A stretch of DNA of 6,398 bases, from positions 1 to 6,398 of the forward strand of contig JAESTE010000077.1 of the NCBI GenBank assembly GCA_016763735.1, given 5' to 3'. Under the pieces are notes generated by a model. That model was not told the DNA's origin, made no database searches, and saw only the letters and a program-made list of their open reading frames with translations. Of this stretch, positions 6,100-6,398 are shown in pieces; the first letter of the stretch is position 1, and the number at the start of each line of letters is the position of its first letter. This DNA is from Nitrospinaceae bacterium (GTDB taxonomy: Bacteria > Nitrospinota > Nitrospinia > Nitrospinales > VA-1). The position numbers and the translations under genes are program-made.

Positions 6100-6398
6100 A
6101 TGCGGTATATCCCCCACACAGAACAAGACATCAAACAAATGCTCGCCGAGATAGGTGTGAAAAATATTGATGCACTGTTCGATAGTATTCCGGAATCATT
6201 GCGGCTGCAAAACAAGTTGCTGGAATTGCCTCCGAGCCTGTCGGAAAGTGAATTAACGGAATACATGAAGCGGTTGCAAAAAAGAAACACCACTTCCGAA
6301 AATGGTTCCATATTTCTGGGTGCCGGAGCTTATCAGCATTTCGCCCCGATATTGATAGACCATTTGATTATGCGTGGAGAATTTGCCACCAGTTACAC
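6100..6398 (+). CDS. gcvPA: Glycine dehydrogenase (decarboxylating) subunit 1, N-terminal part (cut by the window edge)
   Basis: The first 99 residues of the split P-protein alpha subunit (EC 1.4.4.2); full-length members are about 440-450 residues. The start MRYIPHTEQDIKQMLAEIGV is the characteristic GcvPA N-terminus. IDALFDSIPESLRL (23-36) follows, then LPPSLSESEL (43-52) and FLGAGAYQHFAPILIDHLI (71-89), all family landmarks. With GcvPB it forms the PLP-dependent enzyme that decarboxylates glycine and loads GcvH; the PLP lysine is expected on GcvPB, not here. An in-frame TAA at 6082-6084 means the ATG at 6100 is the first available start. No Shine-Dalgarno precedes it; the upstream CTCCT (6091-6095) is the complement of one. 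The split form rather than the single-chain GcvP is deduced from this N-terminus and length pattern. Confidence 0.95.
   Translation, partial: MRYIPHTEQDIKQMLAEIGVKNIDALFDSIPESLRLQNKLLELPPSLSESELTEYMKRLQKRNTTSENGSIFLGAGAYQHFAPILIDHLIMRGEFATSY

Noticed and set aside
6081..6311. Minus-strand open frame of 76 codons at the right edge
   Set aside because: Antisense to the clearly recognisable GcvPA N-terminus, with no supporting signal.

Overview
The window reads as ordinary bacterial housekeeping DNA with six complete protein genes, one gene cut at the right edge and one gene tail cut at the left edge. I see no mobile element, CRISPR array, tRNA, rRNA or riboswitch, and no gene-free stretch longer than about 110 bases. 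The host is a bacterium with a signal peptidase I, a LepA GTPase and a glycine cleavage system whose P-protein is of the split (GcvPA/GcvPB) type. Base composition is moderately AT-rich. I cannot assign a taxon from the sequence. A Gram-negative, environmental lineage such as Nitrospinota or a deltaproteobacteria-like group would fit, but that is a low-confidence guess.

Left to right: an unidentified C-terminal fragment on the + strand (3-128) runs tail to tail into a minus-strand block. Read in its own direction, that block is a MobA-like nucleotidyltransferase (4438-3419), a 93-base gap carrying a promoter-like sequence, lepA (3325-1523), lepB (1533-862, overlapping lepA by 11 bases) and a HAD-family phosphatase-like gene (826-137). 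The last three look like one operon: a translation GTPase, the membrane protease that removes signal peptides, and a small-molecule phosphatase or phosphomutase of unknown substrate.

A 108-base divergent intergenic region (4439-4546) separates this block from a + strand glycine cleavage operon: gcvT (4547-5662), gcvH (5685-6074) and the start of gcvPA (6100 to the edge). GcvPA, with a GcvPB expected just past the window, decarboxylates glycine and loads the aminomethyl group on the lipoyl arm of GcvH. GcvT then transfers the one-carbon unit to tetrahydrofolate and releases ammonia.

Nothing here amounts to a clear new system. The items most worth a second look are the divergent nucleotidyltransferase with no obvious pathway, the scarcity of Shine-Dalgarno sequences (only gcvH has a strong one), and the lepA promoter region, where a good sigma70-type promoter and a 15-base palindrome sit right against the start codon.
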